Shown: positions 37,046 through 46,618, counted from the first letter of the stretch. The stretch: 62,529 bases of DNA from Alphaproteobacteria bacterium (GCA_028281325.1 JANQKC010000040.1:1-62529); one strand, 5' to 3'. Program-made: numbers and translations. Notes: a model not told the origin generated them from the letters alone.

Positions 37046-38086
37046 TTAGCCCAGTCCGCAGAGGTGCTTCTCTAGGCTCGCACACAGCGCATCCGCGGCG
37101 GCGGCGTCGACATCCAGATGCGTCACGACGCGGATCCGCCGTTCCCCGAACGCACCGGTCAAGACGCCATCGGCTGCCAAAAGATCGACGAGACGGTCTG
37201 CCGCCGGCGCCGCCGGCGACAGATCGAAGATCACGATGTTGGTTTCCACCGGCTTCACCGCTTCAATACCCGGCATAACCGCGATACGGTCGGCAATCGA
37301 CGTCGCCAAGCGGTGGTCGTCGGCAAGCCGTTCCACATGGTGATCAAGCGCGTAGAGGCACATCGCCGTCAGGACGCCGGACTGGCGCATGGATCCGCCG
37401 ATCTGTTGCTTGATGCGCCACGCCCGCGCAATGAAGTCTACCGACCCGGCCAGGACCGCACCGACCGGCGCCCCCAATCCCTTGGAGAAATCGATCCAGC
37501 AGGAATCGAAACCCTCGGCCCACTCCTTTGCCGGAACGCCCGATTTCACCACCGCGTTCATGAGCCGCGCGCCATCCATATGCGTGGCGATCCCGGCGTC
37601 CTTCGCGGCCGCGGCGACCTGTCTGATCTTCTCCAGCGGCCAGACGGCCCCGCCGCCCATATTGGCGGTCTGCTCGACGCAGACCAAGCGGGTTTCCGGC
37701 ATGTAGCGCGAGCTCGGGCGGATCGCCCGCACGACCTGATCGGCGTCGAAGATCCCGTTGACACCGTCGATCGGGTGCATCATGACGCCGCTGATCGCCG
37801 CCGGACCGCCGGTCTCGAACCCGATGATGTGGCAGGACCGCTCGCAGATCACCTCGTCGCCCGGCCGGGTGTGAACGCGAAGCGCGATCTCGTTGCACAT
37901 GGTGCCGGACGGCAGGAATACCGCCGCCTCCTTGCCCAGCAGCGCCGCGACACGCTCGCACAGCGCCAAGGTCGTCGGGTCCTCGTCCTTCTGCTCGTCC
38001 CCGACGACCGCCTGCAGGACCGACTCCCGCATGGCCATCGTCGGCTTGGTCTTCGTATCGGAGTAGAAGTCGTGCATGTCCGTCAT
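37046..38086 (-). CDS. Low-specificity threonine aldolase family protein
   Basis: A 346-residue fold-type I PLP enzyme. It starts with the family pattern DFYSDTKTKPTMAMR, has HMDGARLMNAVV with the PLP-ring Asp, and K202 in IDFSKGLGAPVG as the Schiff-base lysine. It cleaves threonine or related beta-hydroxy amino acids to glycine and an aldehyde. It is encoded on the same strand as the BKACE and FAD oxidoreductase genes. Confidence 0.9.
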   Translation of the reverse strand: MTDMHDFYSDTKTKPTMAMRESVLQAVVGDEQKDEDPTTLALCERVAALLGKEAAVFLPSGTMCNEIALRVHTRPGDEVICERSCHIIGFETGGPAAISGVMMHPIDGVNGIFDADQVVRAIRPSSRYMPETRLVCVEQTANMGGGAVWPLEKIRQVAAAAKDAGIATHMDGARLMNAVVKSGVPAKEWAEGFDSCWIDFSKGLGAPVGAVLAGSVDFIARAWRIKQQIGGSMRQSGVLTAMCLYALDHHVERLADDHRLATSIADRIAVMPGIEAVKPVETNIVIFDLSPAAPAADRLVDLLAADGVLTGAFGERRIRVVTHLDVDAAAADALCASLEKHLCGLG

Positions 38087-38182
38087 CCGCCCTTGCTCGG
38101 TACTGGAAAACCGCCACTATACGGCGCGACGGTCAGCCCAGCCGCAAAATCCTGCGCATGGGCGGTCAGCATTCCTGAAGCG

Positions 38183-39121
38183 CTAGAAGCCGACGTTATC
38201 GCCGCCCTTCAGCGCCAGCATGCCCCGGGCTTCCTCCGGGGTGGCGACGTCGAGCGATAGTTCCTCGACGATGCGGCGGATTTTCGCGACCTGCTGCGCG
38301 TTGTTGTCGGCCATCTGTCCCTTCGCGATGTAGAGGCTGTCCTCCAGCCCCACGCGGACGCTGCCGCCCAACATCGCCGCGTTGGTGCAGAAGGCCATCT
38401 GATGTCGGCCGGCGGCCAGAACCGACCAGACATAATCGTCGCCGAACAACCGGTCGGCGGTGCGCCGGGCGAACAGCAGGTTGTCCAGTTCGGCCCCAAT
38501 ACCGCCGAGAATGCCGAAGATCGACTGCACGAAGAAGGGCGGCTTCACCAGTCCCCGGTCGACGAAATGCGCCAGATTGTAGAGATGGCCGATGTCGTAG
38601 CATTCGAACTCGAAGCGCGTGCCGTGCGTTTCGCCCAATTCGCGAAGGATGCGTTCGATGTCCCGGAAAGTATTGCGAAAGATAAAATCGTCGGTACCGC
38701 GCAGATAGGGCTCTTCCCACGCGTGTTTCCACTCGGAAATCTTGTCGGCCGCCGGATAGATGCCGAAATTCATCGACCCCATGTTGAGCGAGCACATCTC
38801 GGGCTTCGCCTGCATCGGCGCCGCGAGCCGTTCTTCCAGCGACATGTTGAGGCCGCCGCCGGTTGTGATGTTCACCACCGCACCGCTCGACTGCTTGATC
38901 CGCGGCAGGAAATCCATGAAGACGCCGGGATCGGGCGTCGGTTCGCCGGTCTCGGGATCGCGCGCGTGGAGATGGATGATCGCCGCCCCCGCCTCCGCCG
39001 CGTCGATGCTCTGGCGCGCGATCTCGTCCGGCGTGATCGGCAGGGCGTCGGACATGCTGGGCGTGTGGATCGCCCCGGTGACCGCGCAACTGATGATGAC
39101 CTTGTTGGACCCGCCCGCCAT
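38183..39121 (-). CDS. Beta-keto acid cleavage enzyme (BKACE, DUF849 family)
   Basis: A 312-residue TIM-barrel Zn enzyme that condenses a beta-keto acid with acetyl-CoA to give acetoacetate plus a new acyl-CoA, as in 3-keto-5-aminohexanoate cleavage. H50 and H52 in AIIHLHARDPETG are two zinc ligands, and the NITTGGG and SLNMGSMNFG blocks line the active site. The exact substrate varies within the family. It sits 18 bases downstream of an FAD oxidoreductase gene on the same strand, which suggests an oxidation-then-cleavage pathway. Confidence 0.9.
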   Translation of the reverse strand: MAGGSNKVIISCAVTGAIHTPSMSDALPITPDEIARQSIDAAEAGAAIIHLHARDPETGEPTPDPGVFMDFLPRIKQSSGAVVNITTGGGLNMSLEERLAAPMQAKPEMCSLNMGSMNFGIYPAADKISEWKHAWEEPYLRGTDDFIFRNTFRDIERILRELGETHGTRFEFECYDIGHLYNLAHFVDRGLVKPPFFVQSIFGILGGIGAELDNLLFARRTADRLFGDDYVWSVLAAGRHQMAFCTNAAMLGGSVRVGLEDSLYIAKGQMADNNAQQVAKIRRIVEELSLDVATPEEARGMLALKGGDNVGF

Positions 39122-39139
39122 GATGCCGCTCCCGTTCGG

Positions 39140-40258
39140 TTAGCCGTTCAGCAACTCTACCACGCGGTCGGCGATCGGTTTGGAACTGGTCAGTCCCGGC
39201 GATTCGATGCCGAACAGATTCACCAGGCCGGGCACACCGTGATCCTTGGGTCCTTGCACCATGAAGTCCGGTTGCGGCTCGCCGGGGCCGTGAATCTTCG
39301 GCCGGATGCCCGAGTAATCCGGCGTCAGGGAATTGTCGGGCAATCCCGGCCAATAGTGTCGCACGGCCTCGTAAAAGCCGTCGCAGCGCGACGGGTCCAC
39401 GTCATAGTCGATCTCCTCGATCCATTCGACGTCCGGACCGAAGCGCGCCTGCCCGCCGAGATCGACCGTGATGTGAACGCCCAATCCGCCGTCCCGCGGA
39501 ACCGGGTAGACCAGCCGGCTGAACGGCGACTTTCCTTGCAGCGAGTAATAGTTGCCCTTCGCGAAATGCGGCTGCGGAACCTTGTCGGCCGGGAATCCCG
39601 ACATCTTGCGCGCCAATTGCGGTGCGAACAGCCCCGCGCTGTTGACCACTTCCCTGCACCGCAGGCGCATGGGTTCGCCCCCGCCGACGTCCAGCACGAT
39701 CCCGTCGTCGCCGATCGAGGCGCTCTCGACCGGACTCAGGAAGGCGATCATCGCCCCACGATCCTCCGCATCGCCTTGATAGGCGAGCATCAGGCTGTGG
39801 CTGTCGATGATCCCGGTCGAGGGCGAAAAGAGGGCCGCCACGCAGTGAAGCTCCGGCTCCATGGCGATCGCCTCGTTGGCGTGCAGGAATTCCAGATTGT
39901 CCACGCCGTTGGCCGCCGCTTGCGCACCGATACCCTTCAGCGTTTCGAGCTGGCTCTCCTCCGTCGCCACGATGAGCTTGCCGCATTGCTTATGGGCGAT
40001 ACCGCGCTCGGCGCAGTAGCCGTAGAGCCATTTTCGGCCTTCGACGCAGACCTGCGCCTTCAGGGTTCCGGTGGGGTAATAGATACCGGCGTGGATCACC
40101 TCGCTGTTGCGGGCACTGGTGATCGACCCGATCATATCCTCCGCTTCCAGGACGATGACCTCCCGCCCGGCCATCGCCAAGGCCCGCGCCACCGCCAAGC
40201 CGACCACACCGGCCCCGATGACCACGCATTCCACGTCTTCCACGTTCGCTGTATTCAT
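39140..40258 (-). CDS. FAD-dependent oxidoreductase, L-2-hydroxyglutarate oxidase-like
   Basis: A 372-residue DAO-fold flavoprotein. [17 protein letters not shown] (residues 11-27) binds FAD, and the [18 protein letters not shown] block is typical of the L-2-hydroxyglutarate oxidase/dehydrogenase (LhgO/L2HGDH) group, as is GHITVDLG-like [14 protein letters not shown]. The ATG at 40258 has AAGGA seven bases upstream; an earlier in-frame codon lacks one. Likely oxidises an alpha-hydroxy acid; coupling with the BKACE gene is suggested by the 18-base gap. Confidence 0.85.
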   Translation of the reverse strand: MNTANVEDVECVVIGAGVVGLAVARALAMAGREVIVLEAEDMIGSITSARNSEVIHAGIYYPTGTLKAQVCVEGRKWLYGYCAERGIAHKQCGKLIVATEESQLETLKGIGAQAAANGVDNLEFLHANEAIAMEPELHCVAALFSPSTGIIDSHSLMLAYQGDAEDRGAMIAFLSPVESASIGDDGIVLDVGGGEPMRLRCREVVNSAGLFAPQLARKMSGFPADKVPQPHFAKGNYYSLQGKSPFSRLVYPVPRDGGLGVHITVDLGGQARFGPDVEWIEEIDYDVDPSRCDGFYEAVRHYWPGLPDNSLTPDYSGIRPKIHGPGEPQPDFMVQGPKDHGVPGLVNLFGIESPGLTSSKPIADRVVELLNG

Positions 40259-40368
40259 GCCGATCCTTAGAAAATCCCGCTGGCCCACCGTGTCGAAGGG
40301 TGCTTGAATATGTATCCCTGCACCGAAACCGCCGCTACCGGCGTGATATAAACCGAAAAGTTGGGATT

Positions 40369-41529
40369 ATGAAAGAACACACCAAACTGGCCCACGCCGG
40401 CCGCCACCCGTTCGAGCATAACGGGGCCGTGAACGTTCCCGTCTATCGCGCCTCCACGATCCTGTTCCCGACGATGGAAGAGTTCGCGAACCGCGCCGAT
40501 CCGTCGGTCAAGATCCGCTACGCGCTGCGCGGCACGCCGACGAGTTTCGCGCTGGAAGAGGCGCTGACGGCCCTGGAGAGTGGCCATAACACGGTGCTGG
40601 CGCCCTCGGGCCTGCAGGCCATCACGATGGCGCTGATGGCCTTCGTGAAGAGCGGCGATCATGTGTTGGTGACGGATTCCACCTACGCGCCGACCCGGAA
40701 CTTCTGCAACCAGGTCCTCGCCAACCTGGGCGTCGAGACCGAGTACTACGATCCGTCGATCGGGGCGGGTATCAAGGACCTGCTGCGCGACAACACAACG
40801 GTGGTCTGGACGGAATCGCCCGGCAGCCACACCTTCGAGGTGCAGGACATCCCGGCAATCTCGAACGCGGCCCATGCGGTCGGCGCGGTCGTCATGATCG
40901 ATAACACGTGGAGCGGCGGCTACTACCTCAAGCCGCTGTCCCTTGGCGCGGATGTATCGGTCCATGCGATCACGAAATATGTCGGCGGCCATTCGGACCT
41001 GATGATGGGCGCGATGATCTGTAACGAGAAGACATACGACCGCCTCAAGACGGTCGCCGGCCTGTTCGGCAACTTCGCCTCGCCCGACGACGTCACCCTC
41101 GCCCTGCGCGGCCTCCGGTCGATCGGCGTGCGGATGCCGCGGCATTACGAAAGCGCCCTGACCGTCGCCAAGTGGCTGAAAGACCGGCCCGAAGTTACGC
41201 GGGTGCTCCATCCCGCCCTGCCCGACGATCCCGGGCATGAACTCTGGAAACGGGACTTCACCGGCGCCAGCGGCCTGTTCGGGTTCGTGATCAATACCGA
41301 AGACCGCAAGAAGATCTCCGCCATGATGGATAGCTGGAAACTCTACGGCATGGGATCGAGCTGGGGCGGTTATGAAAGCTTGTTGATCCCGGCCTGGCCG
41401 GCGGACAACCGGACCGCCACCACGTGGGAAACGGACGGACAACTCCTGCGAATTCACGTAGGATTGGAGGATCCGGAAGATCTGATTGCTGATTTGGAGG
41501 CCGGCTTCGACCGCTTGAACGCGGCCTGA
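40369..41529 (+). CDS. metC: Cystathionine beta-lyase-type PLP enzyme
   Basis: A 386-residue member of the Cys/Met metabolism PLP family. Signatures: YALRGTPTSFALEEALTALE, MIDNTWSGGYYLKPLSLGAD, and K203 in HAITKYVGGHSD. The DNTWSGG/HSDLMMG pattern is that of proteobacterial MetC (cystathionine beta-lyase) rather than gamma-synthase. It would yield homocysteine, pyruvate and ammonia. Start ATG 40369; weak ribosome site. Followed 15 bases later by hisI, so probably the first gene of a metC-hisI-modBC unit. Confidence 0.85.
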   Translation: MKEHTKLAHAGRHPFEHNGAVNVPVYRASTILFPTMEEFANRADPSVKIRYALRGTPTSFALEEALTALESGHNTVLAPSGLQAITMALMAFVKSGDHVLVTDSTYAPTRNFCNQVLANLGVETEYYDPSIGAGIKDLLRDNTTVVWTESPGSHTFEVQDIPAISNAAHAVGAVVMIDNTWSGGYYLKPLSLGADVSVHAITKYVGGHSDLMMGAMICNEKTYDRLKTVAGLFGNFASPDDVTLALRGLRSIGVRMPRHYESALTVAKWLKDRPEVTRVLHPALPDDPGHELWKRDFTGASGLFGFVINTEDRKKISAMMDSWKLYGMGSSWGGYESLLIPAWPADNRTATTWETDGQLLRIHVGLEDPEDLIADLEAGFDRLNAA

Positions 41530-41544
41530 CGCCCTGGAACGACG

Positions 41545-41928
41545 ATGCAGGCGATACTCGACGAGGTTAAGTTCGACAAGGACGGACTGGTGCTGGCGAT
41601 CGCCCAGCAGCATGACACCGGTGAGGTGCTCATGGTCGCCTGGATGAACGCCGACGCCTTGGCCGAAACCCTGACCACCAACCAGGTCTGTTACTGGTCG
41701 CGGTCGCGGCAACAGCTTTGGCGAAAGGGCGAATCTTCCGGCCAGACCCAGGCCCTCAAGGAGTTGCGGCTGGACTGCGACGGCGACAGCATCCTGTTAC
41801 TGGTCGACCAGACCGGCGTCGCCTGCCACACCGGCAGAAGCAACTGTTTCTTCCGCGCCGCCCGCGACGGCGCGCTCGAAACGATTGCCGAGCCCAAGGT
41901 CGATCCGAAAGACCTCTACGGCGGTTAG
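41545..41928 (+). CDS. hisI: Phosphoribosyl-AMP cyclohydrolase
   Basis: A 127-residue HisI. Conserved blocks: VLMVAWMNADALAETL, CYWSRSRQQLWRKGESSG, LDCDGD and VACHTGRSNCFF with the zinc-binding cysteines. It opens the purine ring of PR-AMP in histidine synthesis. It is not fused to HisE, as is usual in Alphaproteobacteria. The rest of the his pathway is absent from the window. It lies between metC and modB with 15-base gaps. Confidence 0.95.
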   Translation: MQAILDEVKFDKDGLVLAIAQQHDTGEVLMVAWMNADALAETLTTNQVCYWSRSRQQLWRKGESSGQTQALKELRLDCDGDSILLLVDQTGVACHTGRSNCFFRAARDGALETIAEPKVDPKDLYGG

Positions 41929-41943
41929 GCCGCAACCCCGGCG

Positions 41944-42654
41944 ATGCCGCTGCTCTCCCCCCTAGAGATCGACGCGCTGCTCCTGAGCCTTCGCGTGGCG
42001 GCGGTCGCGACGGTTTGTTCACTGCCGCTCGGACTGGCGGCGGCGTGGCTGCTCGCCCGGACCCGGTTTCCCGGCAAGTCCCTTGTGGATGCGGCGATCC
42101 ACCTGCCGCTCGTGCTGCCGCCGGTCGTCGTCGGCTATCTGTTGCTGGTCGCGATGGGACGGCGCGGCATCATCGGCGCATGGCTCTACGACACATTCGG
42201 CATATCGATTGCCTTCACATGGAAAGGGGCCGCCCTGGCGGCCGCCGTGATGGCGTTCCCGCTGATGGTCCGCGCCATGCGCCTGTCGCTGGAAGCCGTC
42301 GACCAAGGCCTGGAGGCGGCCGCCCGGACGCTCGGCGCGGGCCGCGGCCGGGTCTTCCTGACGGTAACGCTGCCCTTGATGGCGCCCGGCATCCTGGCGG
42401 GGCTGGTGCTGGCCTTCGCCCGGGCGCTCGGCGAGTTCGGCGCGACGATCACCTTCGTCTCCAACATCCCCGGCGAGACCCGCACGCTGCCGCTGGCGCT
42501 CTACACGCTGACGCAGACGCCTGACGGCGAAGCCGCGGCGGCGCGCCTCGCCCTGCTGACCATCGCGATCGCGGTCGCGGCCTTGATCGCCTCCGAATGG
42601 TTGGCCCGCCGGCTGAAGGCCCGGATCGGCAGAGCGGAAGGAACACGGTCATGA
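41944..42654 (+). CDS. modB: Molybdate ABC transporter permease
   Basis: A 236-residue inner-membrane protein with about five or six helices. AAARTLGAGRGRVFLTVTLPLMAPGILAG is the EAA loop that docks to the ATPase, and FARALGEFGATITF is characteristic of ModB/CysT-like permeases. Its stop overlaps the modC start (ATGA). No periplasmic binding-protein gene (modA) is adjacent. Confidence 0.9.
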   Translation: MPLLSPLEIDALLLSLRVAAVATVCSLPLGLAAAWLLARTRFPGKSLVDAAIHLPLVLPPVVVGYLLLVAMGRRGIIGAWLYDTFGISIAFTWKGAALAAAVMAFPLMVRAMRLSLEAVDQGLEAAARTLGAGRGRVFLTVTLPLMAPGILAGLVLAFARALGEFGATITFVSNIPGETRTLPLALYTLTQTPDGEAAAARLALLTIAIAVAALIASEWLARRLKARIGRAEGTRS

Positions 42655-43760
42655 TCGAGGTCGACGTGCAGTTCCGCCGAAACGACTTCTCCCTCGACGC
42701 CGCCTTCAGCGCCAAATCGGAGGGCATTACCGCAATCTTCGGTCGCTCAGGGTCCGGCAAGACGACGCTGATCAACATCTTGGCCGGACTTGAGCGCCCC
42801 AATACCGGGCGCATCGTGGTCGACGACGCCGTGCTGTTCGATTCCAGCGCCGGCATCGACGTTGCGCCAGAACGACGACGCCTTGGCTACGTGTTCCAAG
42901 ACGGCCGGCTGTTCCCGCACATGACGGTAAAGCGCAACCTGATTTACGGACGGCGCAGCGCACCATCGGGAACGGAGTTCGACGCGATCGTGCGGCTGCT
43001 CGATATCGAACCGCTTCTCGACCGGCGGCCGGGCACGCTCTCCGGCGGCGAAAAGCAGCGGGTCGCCATCGGCCGCGCACTGCTCTGCCAACCGAAGCTG
43101 TTGCTCATGGACGAACCGCTCGCCGCGCTCGACGCCGGCCGAAAGTCCGAGATTCTGACCTATATCGAACGGCTGCGCGAAGAAGTCCGCCTGCCGATCG
43201 TCTATGTCAGTCACGCGTCGGACGAGATCGTCCGCCTCGCCGATACGCTGGTGCTGTTGTCCGACGGCGCGGTAGCGGCGGTCGGCCCGCTGGAAGACCT
43301 GATGAGCCGGCTCGACCTGCGCCCCCTCACCGGCCGGTATGAGGCCGGCGCCGTCATCCCCGTCACCGTTGCCCGAACACGTCCGGAAACCCAATTGACG
43401 GAACTTGTCTTCCCCGGCGGGACGCTGTTGGTTCCGGCGACGGACCTGCCGGCCGGCCACGCATTTCGGGTCCGCGTCCGGGCACGCGACGTCGCGTTGT
43501 CCCTGACGCCGCCCGACGGGATCAGCATGCTCAACATCCTGCGCGGCACCGTGACGGAAATCGGCGACGACAGCGGCCCGCTGGTCGACGTGCTAGTCGA
43601 CATCGGCTGCCCCATCTGGGCCCGCATTTCAAGGCACGCCCTCGACTCGCTGGACATCACAGTCGGCAAACAAATCTACACGCTGATCAAGGCGGTTTCG
43701 TTCGATCGGCGAAGTTTGGGGTATGGCGCGGCGCACCGTGTTTCGGAGCAGACCGGGTAA
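42651..43760 (+). CDS. modC: Molybdate ABC transporter ATPase
   Basis: A 369-residue ATPase. Walker A GRSGSGKTT (31-39), signature LSGGEKQR (130-137), Walker B LLLMDEP (151-157) and the switch His in YVSHASDE are all present. The C-terminal ~65 residues (SMLNILRGTV onward) form the molybdate/tungstate-binding MOBE domain. That supports molybdate over other anions. Start ATG 42651, inside the modB stop. Confidence 0.93.
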   Translation: MIEVDVQFRRNDFSLDAAFSAKSEGITAIFGRSGSGKTTLINILAGLERPNTGRIVVDDAVLFDSSAGIDVAPERRRLGYVFQDGRLFPHMTVKRNLIYGRRSAPSGTEFDAIVRLLDIEPLLDRRPGTLSGGEKQRVAIGRALLCQPKLLLMDEPLAALDAGRKSEILTYIERLREEVRLPIVYVSHASDEIVRLADTLVLLSDGAVAAVGPLEDLMSRLDLRPLTGRYEAGAVIPVTVARTRPETQLTELVFPGGTLLVPATDLPAGHAFRVRVRARDVALSLTPPDGISMLNILRGTVTEIGDDSGPLVDVLVDIGCPIWARISRHALDSLDITVGKQIYTLIKAVSFDRRSLGYGAAHRVSEQTG

Positions 43761-43766
43761 CCGGTC
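43751..43766 (+). terminator. Possible short hairpin at the end of modC
   Basis: GACCGG (43751-43756) pairs with CCGGTC (43761-43766) around a GTAA loop that contains the modC stop codon. There is no T run, so this may be only a stabilising 3' hairpin or chance. Confidence 0.25.
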
Positions 43767-44042
43767 CGAATCGTTGCATCGGATTCATGCATCGCAGGCT
43801 TTAAATTGCGGCATTTCAACAACTGCAACCGCCAGTGCATTGTTCAATAGTCAAAATTGGATATCGTCTACATTCTGTGCACTTAGCGCGTAAGACCGTA
43901 CGCATCGATCGACGATGGCATCCGTTGATTCGTAACTCTATTGTAAAAGAGGTTTCGCTGCATAAGCTTTGCAAGTCGGACGATGCCCATCATGATTTGC
44001 GGCGGGTACCGAGAGGGGATTTAAGGGGGATACACGTCGCGT
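43761..44042. other. Intergenic region before the carbohydrate cluster
   Basis: About 280 bp where base composition shifts from the GC-rich modBC side to the less GC-rich cluster. It should hold the promoter of the long operon from 44043; AT-richer patches occur near 43845-43880. No confident -35/-10 pair, repeat or RNA could be assigned. Confidence 0.4.
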
Positions 44043-45623
44043 ATGGGGAGTCGTTTGCAGAAGCCCGCTGTCGCACCCATGCTCGAACGGAGTGCGGTAG
44101 ACGGGGCGAAAATCCGCTCGGTCAATGAACTAGCGGAAATTTCCTTAACCGAACGAGAAGCTGGCCGGACCCTGGTTTTGTGCCACGGCGTTTTTGATTT
44201 GCTGCACATGGGGCATGTGCGTCACCTTCAGCAAGCCAAGAACAACGGCGATGTCCTGGTCGTCACGATCACCGCCGACGCCTTCGTCAATAAGGGACCA
44301 GGAAAACCGGCATTCTCCGAACATTTGCGGGCCGAAATGCTGTCGGCTCTCTCGTGCGTCGATTGGGTTGGCGTCAACAACGCGCCCGACGCAACGCCCG
44401 TGTTGACGGCGATCAAGCCGGACGTTTACGCCAAGGGCGCGGATTACGTAGATGCCGGTGCCGACGTGACGGGGAAAATCCTACTGGAACGGGAGATCGT
44501 CGAAGCGAACGGCGGCCGGATCGTCTTTACAGACGACATCATGTTCAGTTCAACGGAACTGCTGAATCGGCATTTCGATGTCTTCGAACCCCGCGTCCGC
44601 GATTTCCTTCATCGGATGCGATTGGATGATGGTCTTGATCGCATTCAGACACTCATCGATCGGGCGGCGAATTTGAGGGTTCTGTTGGTGGGCGACACCA
44701 TCATCGATGAATATCGATATGTCACGCCGATGGGAAAGTCGCCGAAGGAAAATCTGATCGCAACCCGATTCGAGGACATGGAGGCCTTTGCCGGCGGTGT
44801 GATCGCCACCGCCAATCATGTCGCCGCCTTGTGCAAACAGGTCGACGTGATGACATGCTTCGGGGAAAACAGCCAAGATGAGAAATTGGTCTTCGAACGG
44901 CTATGCCCGAATGTTCAAATCATGCCCGTACGGCGGCGCGGCGCTCCGACTACTCGGAAAGTGCGGTTCATAGATCGTTCGTACTTACGAAAGCTCTTTG
45001 AAGTATACCACTTCGACGACTCTCCGCTTTCCACCCGGCTGCAGCGTCGTTACGACAGCATGATTAGAGAACGGGCGGCCGATTACGACGTGGTGATCGT
45101 CAATGATTTCGGGCATGGACTTATTGCAGATACGACGATAGAAGCACTATCGGACACCGCTAGATTTCTTGCCATCAATGCGCAAACGAACAGCGCAAAT
45201 CTCGGCTTTAATCTGATCACGAAGTATCCAAGGGCCGACCTGATCTGCATCGACGGCCCCGAGGCAAGACTGGCGGTGCGGGACAAGTTCTCCGGTCCGG
45301 CCACAATTGTTAGCCAGCTCCTCCCGAAAACGATGAACTGCGATGTCTTCGCGTTGACCCTTGGGAAAGAGGGTTGCGCCACATGGCGAGACGGCGAATC
45401 CGTTCAGACGATCCCGGCGTTTACCAGCTCTGTCGTGGACTTGGTTGGCGCTGGTGATGCATTCCTAGCGGCAAGTGCGCCGCTTGCCGCGGTGGGCGCC
45501 AGCATGCAGGACATAGGATTCATTGGAAACGTCGCCGGCGCCATTAAGGTAGGCATCGTGGGCCACAGAGAAGCGATCGACAAACCAACGCTGATAAAAT
45601 CCATTCGGGGTCTCCTTACGTGA
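44043..45623 (+). CDS. Bifunctional cytidylyltransferase-PfkB kinase (HldE-like, domains swapped)
   Basis: A 526-residue two-domain enzyme. The N-terminal nucleotidyltransferase has HGVFDLLHMGH (residues 48-58, the HxGH family) and SSTELL (169-174). The C-terminal PfkB/ribokinase domain runs from LRVLLVGDTIIDEY (211-224) to the catalytic GAGD (469-472). E. coli HldE has the same two activities in the opposite order. By analogy it phosphorylates C1 of a sugar phosphate and then transfers a nucleotide to it, supplying a nucleotide sugar. It heads the operon and overlaps the next gene by 4 bp. ATG 44043 follows AGGGGG by 13 bases; ATG 44079 is an alternative. Confidence 0.88.
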   Translation: MGSRLQKPAVAPMLERSAVDGAKIRSVNELAEISLTEREAGRTLVLCHGVFDLLHMGHVRHLQQAKNNGDVLVVTITADAFVNKGPGKPAFSEHLRAEMLSALSCVDWVGVNNAPDATPVLTAIKPDVYAKGADYVDAGADVTGKILLEREIVEANGGRIVFTDDIMFSSTELLNRHFDVFEPRVRDFLHRMRLDDGLDRIQTLIDRAANLRVLLVGDTIIDEYRYVTPMGKSPKENLIATRFEDMEAFAGGVIATANHVAALCKQVDVMTCFGENSQDEKLVFERLCPNVQIMPVRRRGAPTTRKVRFIDRSYLRKLFEVYHFDDSPLSTRLQRRYDSMIRERAADYDVVIVNDFGHGLIADTTIEALSDTARFLAINAQTNSANLGFNLITKYPRADLICIDGPEARLAVRDKFSGPATIVSQLLPKTMNCDVFALTLGKEGCATWRDGESVQTIPAFTSSVVDLVGAGDAFLAASAPLAAVGASMQDIGFIGNVAGAIKVGIVGHREAIDKPTLIKSIRGLLT

Positions 45624-46618
45624 CCGAGATAAAGCGCGTTCTAGTCACCGGCGGAGCCGGATATGTAGGAAGTCGCCTGGTCCCGAAGCTCTTGGACGCT
45701 GGTTTTGGCGTGAATGTTCTAGATCTATACCTTTTTGGTCGCGAACCATTGTCCGGCGTCCGGAACAATCCCCTGCTCCGAGAACAAAAAGGCGACTTAC
45801 GTGACCAAAAGGCCGTATCGAGCGCTCTGTTAGACTGCGATGCGGTAATTCACTTGGCGTGTATTTCTAACGATCCATCGTTCGAACTGGATCCGGAGCT
45901 CGGCCGCTCAATAAACTTCGACGCATTCAGCCCGCTCGTTACCGCCGCAAAACGGAACGGTATCAGCCGTTTCATCTATGCCTCCTCATCGTCCGTCTAC
46001 GGGCTCAAATCCGAGCAAAACGTCACCGAAGACATGCCGTTGGAGCCATTGACGGATTACTCGACATATAAGGCGAAGTGCGAAGAAATCCTTATGAAGG
46101 AACGTGAGAGCGGATTCACGACACTAATTCTCCGCCCCGCAACCGTATGCGGCTATGCCCGGCGGCTGAGGTTGGACTTAACCGTCAACATTCTAACCAA
46201 TCACGCCGTAAACAATGGCAAAATTCGAGTGTTCGGCGGCACGCAGCTTCGGCCGAACATCCATATTGAAGATCTCACGGACCTATACATATCCTGCCTG
46301 CGCGAACCGTCAGAGCGTATCGACGGCAAAATTTTCAATGCAGGATATGAGAATCATTCCGTCATGAATATCGCGGAGTCCGTCCGCGACGTGATTGGCA
46401 GCTCCGTCGATATCGTCGTGGAACCGACGGATGACCTGCGCTCCTATCACATCTCATCCGACCTGATCGCGAATGAGCTCGGATTCAAGCCCGGCCACTC
46501 CATTTCCGACGCCGTTGAGGACCTGGTCGCCGCCTTCTCGAACGGCAAAGTACCGAACCCGATGGACGACCCGCGCTATTACAACATTCAAACAATGCAA
46601 AATGCGGGACTACGGTGA
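45620..46618 (+). CDS. NAD-dependent epimerase/dehydratase (extended SDR)
   Basis: A 332-residue extended SDR acting on nucleotide or phosphorylated sugars. TGGAGYVGSRL (10-20) binds NAD, SSSSVYGL holds the catalytic Ser region, and Y147/K151 (YSTYK) form the YxxxK pair. The CISNDPSFELDPELG stretch is typical of a branch near heptose/uronate epimerases. GTG 45620 overlaps the previous stop (GTGA), and the next gene begins in its own stop in the same way. Substrate is likely made by the HldE-like neighbour. Confidence 0.85.
   Translation: MTEIKRVLVTGGAGYVGSRLVPKLLDAGFGVNVLDLYLFGREPLSGVRNNPLLREQKGDLRDQKAVSSALLDCDAVIHLACISNDPSFELDPELGRSINFDAFSPLVTAAKRNGISRFIYASSSSVYGLKSEQNVTEDMPLEPLTDYSTYKAKCEEILMKERESGFTTLILRPATVCGYARRLRLDLTVNILTNHAVNNGKIRVFGGTQLRPNIHIEDLTDLYISCLREPSERIDGKIFNAGYENHSVMNIAESVRDVIGSSVDIVVEPTDDLRSYHISSDLIANELGFKPGHSISDAVEDLVAAFSNGKVPNPMDDPRYYNIQTMQNAGLR

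Noticed and set aside
38402..40270. Open frame of 622 codons on the plus strand across the BKACE and FAD oxidoreductase genes
   Set aside because: It spans two clearly recognised minus-strand genes and their gap; product is low-complexity and Arg/Val/Asp-rich.
40259..40368. Possible riboswitch or T-box ahead of metC
   Set aside because: The gap is short, has no conserved SAM-riboswitch core and no terminator/antiterminator stems that I could pair.
40267..41712. Open frame of 481 codons antisense to metC and hisI
   Set aside because: Both sense genes are recognisable by motif, and the antisense product has none.
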